A stretch of DNA of 19,220 bases from an uncultured Hippea sp. (lineage in GTDB: Bacteria > Campylobacterota_A > Desulfurellia > JAADFJ01): positions 1 through 19,220 of the forward strand of contig CAJVZA010000035.1 in the NCBI GenBank assembly GCA_913009315.1, written 5' to 3'. The position numbers were made by a program, and so were the translations under genes. This document shows, piece by piece, positions 15,447 to 19,220 of this stretch (the first letter of the stretch is position 1; the number at the start of each line of letters is the position of its first letter). The notes below the pieces were generated by a model. That model was not told the DNA's origin and did no database searches. It saw only the letters and a program-made list of their open reading frames with translations.

Positions 15447-16139
15447 TTGATAAGTAAAAATCTATCTGATATTAAAAAAACAATAGCAAGTTCTGCGGAA
15501 AAAGCAGTACGTAACCCGTCCGATATTGTCCTTATGGCTGTGTCCAAAACTTTTGGAGCAGAAAGCATACGATCGGCATACCAATCAGGGTGCAGAATTT
15601 TTGGTGAAAACAGAGTGCAGGAAGCGTCAAAAAAGATCGTTTCGCTTTCGGATCTTGACATAAACTGGCATCTAATAGGGCATCTTCAGAAAAATAAAAT
15701 CAATAAGGCCGTTGAACTTTTTGATAGTATAGATTCAGTAGATGAAATTTTAACAGCTCGGAAAATTAGCCTGAGAGCCGGAGAATTGGGCAAGAGAATA
15801 GATATTTGTATCGAAGTCAATATCGGTCGCGAACTGCAGAAAAATGGCGTTATGCCGGATGAGCTTCTGAATTTTGCCGGCGAGGTTTGCGATTTGGAGA
15901 ATATAAAGCTCAGAGGTATTATGGCGATTCCCCCCTACAGTCCTGACAAGGAAGCGAGCAGAGTCTATTTTAGAAAAATGAAAATACTTTTTGATAAATG
16001 TGTAGCGGCAGGCATAAAAATTGATATTCTTTCTATGGGAATGAGCGGCGATTTTGATATTGCCATTGAAGAAGGCGCGACTATGATAAGGATTGGAAGG
16101 TTAATTTTTGGAAATCGCACTACTAATTGCTTGTTGTAG
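15447..16139 (+). CDS. yggS: PLP homeostasis protein (YggS/PLPBP family)
   Basis: YggS/PLPBP binds pyridoxal 5'-phosphate on a single alanine-racemase-like barrel and balances PLP and amino-acid pools, without known catalysis. The 230 residues show LMAVSKTF with the PLP lysine K34, then FGENRVQEA, WHLIGHLQKNK, VNIGRE and SMGMSGDFDIAIEEGATMIRIGRLIFG, the phosphate-binding end. The start is TTG at 15447 with AGAGGT about 7 bases upstream. No ATG fits. It is followed after 22 bases by proC, the standard pairing in bacteria. Confidence 0.94.
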   Translation: MISKNLSDIKKTIASSAEKAVRNPSDIVLMAVSKTFGAESIRSAYQSGCRIFGENRVQEASKKIVSLSDLDINWHLIGHLQKNKINKAVELFDSIDSVDEILTARKISLRAGELGKRIDICIEVNIGRELQKNGVMPDELLNFAGEVCDLENIKLRGIMAIPPYSPDKEASRVYFRKMKILFDKCVAAGIKIDILSMGMSGDFDIAIEEGATMIRIGRLIFGNRTTNCLL

Positions 16140-16161
16140 AATACCATAAATTGGAGGTATT

Positions 16162-16971
16162 ATGCTTATAAAAAAAAATATAGGGTTTATAGGAAGCGGA
16201 AGAATGGGGGGAGCTCTGATAAAAGGGATCATCTCTAAAAATTTCAACACAAATCAGATATATGTTTCCGATCCGGATAAGGGAGAGGAAATCTCCAAAA
16301 GATTTGACATCCACCTATCAAAAAATAATGGTACATTGGTGGAAAATGTTGATATTGTTATAGTTGCCGTCAAGCCAAACAACATATTTTATGTATTGGA
16401 TGAGATAAGCAGGGCAGTTGATGACAGCAAACTTATTATCTCTATTGCTGCAGGCGTAAAACTTGACGATATTAAGTATCATCTAAAAAATAATGGACGT
16501 CTTATAAGAATAATGCCAAATATCTGTGCACTTGTCGGTCAGAGTGCCAGCTGCATCTTTTGCGGTCAGAAAACGACATCGGATGACCGGGAAGCGGCTG
16601 TTGCTCTTTTGTCGTTAGTTGGCAAAACGGCAGTCATAAATGATGAATCTTTGATGGATGTGATTACCGGTCTTTCAGGGTCGGGGCCTGCTTATATTTT
16701 TGTCGCCATTGAAGCGCTTGCCGACGGGGCGGTAAAAATGGGTCTTGACAGACAGAATGCTATTTTACTTGCAGCTCAGAGTGTTTTGGGGGCTGCAGAA
16801 ATGGTGCTTGATACAAAAATTCACCCCGAAGAGCTGAAAGATATGGTAGCCTCTCCTGGCGGAACAACAATATACGGATTGTCGGTTCTGGAGCAGAGAG
16901 GATTCAGATCGGCACTTATAGATGCCGTGTCTGCGGCCACTGAGAGATCAAGACAGCTTGGAAACAGATAA
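16162..16971 (+). CDS. proC: Pyrroline-5-carboxylate reductase ProC
   Basis: ProC reduces pyrroline-5-carboxylate to proline with NAD(P)H. The 269-residue sequence has the N-terminal Rossmann motif GFIGSGRMGGALI (GSGRMG 11-16) and RIMPNICALVGQSA. GLSGSGPAYIFVAIEALADGAVKMGL and MVASPGGTTIYGL are the dimer and substrate-binding signatures. Length is normal. GGAGG sits 5 bases before the ATG. It forms the second gene of the yggS-proC unit, and terminator-like hairpins lie 70-250 bases downstream. proA and proB are not in the window. Confidence 0.96.
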   Translation: MLIKKNIGFIGSGRMGGALIKGIISKNFNTNQIYVSDPDKGEEISKRFDIHLSKNNGTLVENVDIVIVAVKPNNIFYVLDEISRAVDDSKLIISIAAGVKLDDIKYHLKNNGRLIRIMPNICALVGQSASCIFCGQKTTSDDREAAVALLSLVGKTAVINDESLMDVITGLSGSGPAYIFVAIEALADGAVKMGLDRQNAILLAAQSVLGAAEMVLDTKIHPEELKDMVASPGGTTIYGLSVLEQRGFRSALIDAVSAATERSRQLGNR

Positions 16972-17042
16972 TCGATTTTGAATATGGACAGGCCATAGAA
17001 ATTATTTTTTGTGATAGAAATTATGAGACCACTCCCGACTTC

Positions 17043-17088
17043 GCCCACTTATTCGAATAAACCCTTATTCCACGGGCATTCTTTTTTT
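17043..17088 (+). terminator. Possible terminator downstream of proC
   Basis: GAATAA (17055-17060) pairs with TTATTC (17065-17070), enclosed with gaps by GCCC (17043-17046) and GGGC (17074-17077). ATTCTTTTTTT follows. The U tract is good, but the stem is weak and interrupted. Confidence 0.4.
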
Positions 17089-17193
17089 AAGCTGGGCACT
17101 ACAATCTATATCCTATAGACAGACCTGCGGATAGGGACATCCATCAATCTGTAGATCTTTTTAACGAAACTTCCGCAAAGAAAGTGACAGAAA

Positions 17194-17236
17194 AAGCCTG
17201 CATCCCCTTATGGATACAGGCTTCTTAGCTTTTTAT
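17194..17236 (+). terminator. Rho-independent terminator-like hairpin
   Basis: AAGCCTG (17194-17200) pairs with CAGGCTT (17217-17223), and the inner ATCC (17202-17205) pairs with GGAT (17212-17215). CTTTTTAT follows shortly. The stem is strong, but it lies about 220 bases past the proC stop, so it may be a second terminator or belong to the remnant that follows. Confidence 0.65.
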
Positions 17237-17249
17237 CTATATTTTTTTC

Positions 17250-17502
17250 TTATCTCAGCTTTATCTCCAATTGATTAATCATTTGTTGCTGATGGGGCAG
17301 CAGGTTATGCGGGACTATGGTTTTTGTTTCCCCTTCACATTGATATTCCATATACTGTATCTTATCAAGGCTTTCTATTATAAACTGACGGGTGAAGTTT
17401 AATTTCTTTAATTTATCTGTAATGTACTTTTTTTCGCCTGAAGGTGAGGAGTTTCAACCATCCCTGAAAAAGATTACCAACAGAGGTATTTTTAAAATCC
17501 AT
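17250..17502 (-). pseudogene. Frameshifted coding remnant, possibly the C terminus of a transposase
   Basis: On the minus strand an ATG at 17502 opens MDFKNTSVGNLFQGWLKLLT, soon lost to a stop. Near 17440 the coding sense appears to move to a neighbouring frame, which runs without stop from 17453 to the TAA at 17250. That frame contains GEKKYITDKLKKLNF, TRQFIIESLDKIQYMEY, and TIVPHNLLPHQQQM near its end. The composition is protein-like and charged. The joined reading would give about 84 residues. I do not recognise the family. The truncated, frameshifted state and the neighbourhood of repeats suggest a decayed insertion-sequence tail. No ribosome site is seen. Confidence 0.4.
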
Positions 17503-17553
17503 GTATAACGGTCAAGTTAATCGGACTCGGCGGCGTCTTTGAGCAAGGTGTTG

Positions 17554-18249
17554 TTATATTTTCTCGATCGCCTTTTTTAATGCCGCTCGTGCAAGCAGTC
17601 GAGTAGAATCCAAAGTTGGCAGCGGGCAATCGTTAGGGTTAACTATTAACGGAATTTCCGTACACCCGAGGATGGCGGCATCGCACCCCCGCTCTTTAAG
17701 TTTTTGCATAACTTTGTTGAAATATAACCTGGATTTTTCAGTGAATATATTGTTTACAAGTTCATTAAATATGATCTTGTCAATTTGTTCCCGATCATTT
17801 TCATCCGGTATTTCATATGAAATCTTGAATTTATCTAAAATTTTTGGATAAACCGGACCAACCATCAGATATTTTGTTCCCAATATGGCAAGTTTTGAAA
17901 ATTCATTCTTTCCGGCTTCTTCGGCAACTGTTTCGGCGATATGCAGCCAGGGCAGGGGCGACTTCTCAGCAACGAATTCAAATGCTTGATGGATGGTGTT
18001 ATCGGGGCAAATTGCAAATTCCGCTCCTATTTTGGAAACTTTATTAACCGACGACAGCATGAGTTCGGCAACTTTTCTCCAATTTCCGGCACGAATATGC
18101 ACCATGTATTTCCCGAGCGGATAAGTGTGCATGCTTATTTCAGGGTGCATATGCTCGCCCATTTTAAGTTGTGCTTCTGCGCATATGGTTCTATAACAGA
18201 GGGCTGCTCCTTCTGCGCTGCATGCTACAATTCCAATATGTTTTATCAT
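17554..18249 (-). CDS. Aspartate/glutamate racemase-family protein
   Basis: A 231-residue two-lobed PLP-independent racemase-family protein. MIKHIGIVACSAEGAALCYR is the first lobe opening. C81 in AICPDNTIH and C196 in AILGCTEIPL are the two acid/base cysteines on opposite lobes. LLGT-like LAILGTKYLM and ALPVLDT-like PLPTLDSTR complete the family pattern. The first motif reads C-P-D-N-T instead of the usual C-x-N-T, one residue longer, so the substrate may not be plain aspartate. The ATG at 18249 is chosen because GGAGGAG precedes it by the right distance. An ATG five codons upstream lies inside that site. It is preceded by a promoter with an overlapping palindrome. Confidence 0.85.
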   Translation of the reverse strand: MIKHIGIVACSAEGAALCYRTICAEAQLKMGEHMHPEISMHTYPLGKYMVHIRAGNWRKVAELMLSSVNKVSKIGAEFAICPDNTIHQAFEFVAEKSPLPWLHIAETVAEEAGKNEFSKLAILGTKYLMVGPVYPKILDKFKISYEIPDENDREQIDKIIFNELVNNIFTEKSRLYFNKVMQKLKERGCDAAILGCTEIPLIVNPNDCPLPTLDSTRLLARAALKKAIEKI

Positions 18250-18268
18250 AATAATCTCCTCCATTTTA

Positions 18269-18298
18269 CAGTATAATACTGCATATCGCCGGTTACAA
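18269..18298 (-). promoter_or_regulatory. Promoter and palindrome upstream of the racemase-family gene
   Basis: On the minus strand TTGTAA (18298-18293) and TTATAC (18276-18271) are 16 bases apart. The -10 box lies inside the perfect 13-base palindrome CAGTATAATACTG (18269-18281), a plausible operator position. It lies immediately upstream of the ribosome site. Confidence 0.45.
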
Positions 18299-18362
18299 TA
18301 AGAAAAGCGAAAAGTGAGTACAGTCTTTTTTGTTCAAGTATAGCGCTTTGTTATGCGATATT

Positions 18363-19130
18363 TTAATCATACCTTATTTCTTGCAGACTTGCTTTCCAAT
18401 ATGGGTAAACCCGATCCTTCAAATGCCATTCAACTTCCACTTCCTGAGGAATAAGATAGTCATTAGTGCTGATATATCTTGACAATCTTCCTTTCCATGG
18501 TGTTAGTTCGTATTTTCCAGATACCTCTCTGTATCTAGATGGTGTATATATAGAAACAATCTCTCCTTTTTCATTAAATTCAAACTCCAATGACGCGGTG
18601 ATATCGGAATCAGTTATCGCGGCTTCTGCTTTATGGTCGTTTAATGCTGTCCATGTAACTCCTTGACTTGGCAGCAATGCTGTTGGAAACCATACCGCTT
18701 CGGCTAAATATCTCTGCATCGCACCCTCATCCAACTCTCTTTGATTTTGTGCATCAAACAACGTGAATAAGGACAAAAATTTACCTTTCATTCTTCCTTT
18801 TCCGTTAATATAAGAATCGCAGACGCTGATATATATACCTGGAATAATTGAGATTGTCGAGCTCCATATGAATGCCCGGGGATTCGACGAAAAATATTGT
18901 TCTGCCTGCATTTTTGACCAATTTTTCATTTCAGGTTTGATTCTGAACCCGCCAATTTGAGAAACAAAAGCACGGTTAATAATGGGCATCCCGTCTTTAA
19001 GCACCAAATGAAAATATCTTTTTACCGGTTTCGGAAGTTCATTGACTTCCTCAAGATTTACGTAATTTACTTCTTGCGATGCAGCTGCTCTAAGAGACCA
19101 CTGCACAATAAGCAGATACACAGAAGTCAA
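18363..19130 (-). CDS. DUF6544-like protein, 5' end probably truncated
   Basis: A protein of up to 255 residues resembling the uncharacterised DUF6544 family. ELPKPVKRYF, AEQYFSSNPRAFIW, RYLAEAVWFPTALLP and the ending YPYWKASLQEIRYD match what I recall of that family. Function is unknown. Family members normally begin with a membrane segment before the PxPVxRYF motif. Here that is missing, and the frame opens from a TTG at 19130 with no ribosome site. The first 10 or so codons fall inside the dispersed repeat beginning at 19101. The body is open and well conserved in pattern, so it is either recently truncated by the repeat or uses an unrecognised start near residue 22 onward. Confidence 0.6.
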   Translation of the reverse strand: MTSVYLLIVQWSLRAAASQEVNYVNLEEVNELPKPVKRYFHLVLKDGMPIINRAFVSQIGGFRIKPEMKNWSKMQAEQYFSSNPRAFIWSSTISIIPGIYISVCDSYINGKGRMKGKFLSLFTLFDAQNQRELDEGAMQRYLAEAVWFPTALLPSQGVTWTALNDHKAEAAITDSDITASLEFEFNEKGEIVSIYTPSRYREVSGKYELTPWKGRLSRYISTNDYLIPQEVEVEWHLKDRVYPYWKASLQEIRYD

Positions 19131-19200
19131 AGAAAGGGTAAGATTTAGAAATTAAAATTTGAGGTACTAACCGGTTAGTTTGAGAATTTTAATTTCCTGA
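19101..19200 (+). repeat. Dispersed repeat, copy R2, with perfect palindrome ACTAACCGGTTAGT
   Basis: This is the best preserved copy. CTGCACAATAA starts at 19101, then CACAGAAG, AAAGAAAG, GATTTAG, AATTTGAGGTACTAACCG, the 14-base palindrome at 19166-19179, and ATTTCCTGA ending at 19200. Block order is shared with 10776-10920. Twenty-four bases are identical to the minus strand at 14187-14164. It overlaps the putative start of the DUF6544-like frame and may continue past the window edge. Confidence 0.55.
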
Positions 19201-19220
19201 AGATTGCCCTTTATTTGACT

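Noticed and set aside
15965-16314. Minus-strand ORFs over yggS and the start of proC
   Set aside because: They are shadows of two well-conserved plus-strand genes and contain no motif.
17844-18276. Plus-strand ORFs opposite the racemase gene
   Set aside because: The minus-strand reading has both catalytic cysteines and a strong ribosome site. The plus frames have neither family features nor start signals.

Overview
The window looks like a piece of an AT-rich, Gram-negative bacterial chromosome. KdsA (Kdo8P synthase) and an LptF/LptG-family permease indicate lipopolysaccharide. A small clostridial-type ferredoxin, a lysine 2,3-aminomutase-like radical SAM enzyme and an archaeal-type class I aldolase suit an anaerobe or microaerophile. 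Dispersed 'HCERSEAIS'-type repeats are common in Desulfobacterota/Nitrospirota-like genomes, but I cannot fix the taxon from sequence alone. Most genes are housekeeping or biosynthetic. No phage, CRISPR array or intact transposon is visible.

Layout. (1) 1-700 is a gene-free, repeat-rich island. (2) 709-6398, plus strand: kamA-like, priA, a nitroreductase, hisF and hisIE are packed with almost no spacing. A consensus sigma-70 promoter inside the 3' end of hisIE then leads into a HIT hydrolase overlapping aroQ. (3) 6727-10250, minus strand: recJ, kdsA and lptG overlap and face the first operon. (4) 10322-10750, minus strand: tRNA-Phe with its own promoter, then a ferredoxin ending in a terminator. 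(5) 10776-12680: a dispersed repeat and hairpins, then tRNA-Leu(UAG), aroK starting nine bases after the tRNA CCA, and a ketopantoate-reductase-like protein that has lost its catalytic residues. (6) 12711-14400: nested inverted repeats, an orphan periplasmic binding protein, a repeat copy and a possibly structured segment. (7) 14397-16971: an archaeal-type aldolase diverges from the PLP-homeostasis protein/proC pair over a shared palindromic promoter region. (8) 16972-19220: terminators, a frameshifted coding remnant, an aspartate/glutamate racemase-family gene and a DUF6544-like gene whose 5' end runs into a repeat copy.

Functional themes are amino-acid and aromatic biosynthesis (hisF, hisIE, aroQ, aroK, proC), envelope assembly (kdsA, lptG), DNA maintenance (priA, recJ) and PLP-linked metabolism (KamA-like, YggS). 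The least ordinary items are the ketopantoate-reductase-like pseudoenzyme, the dispersed repeat with an ACTAACCGGTTAGT palindrome, the tRNA-Leu/aroK junction and the unassigned structured segment at 14217-14356.
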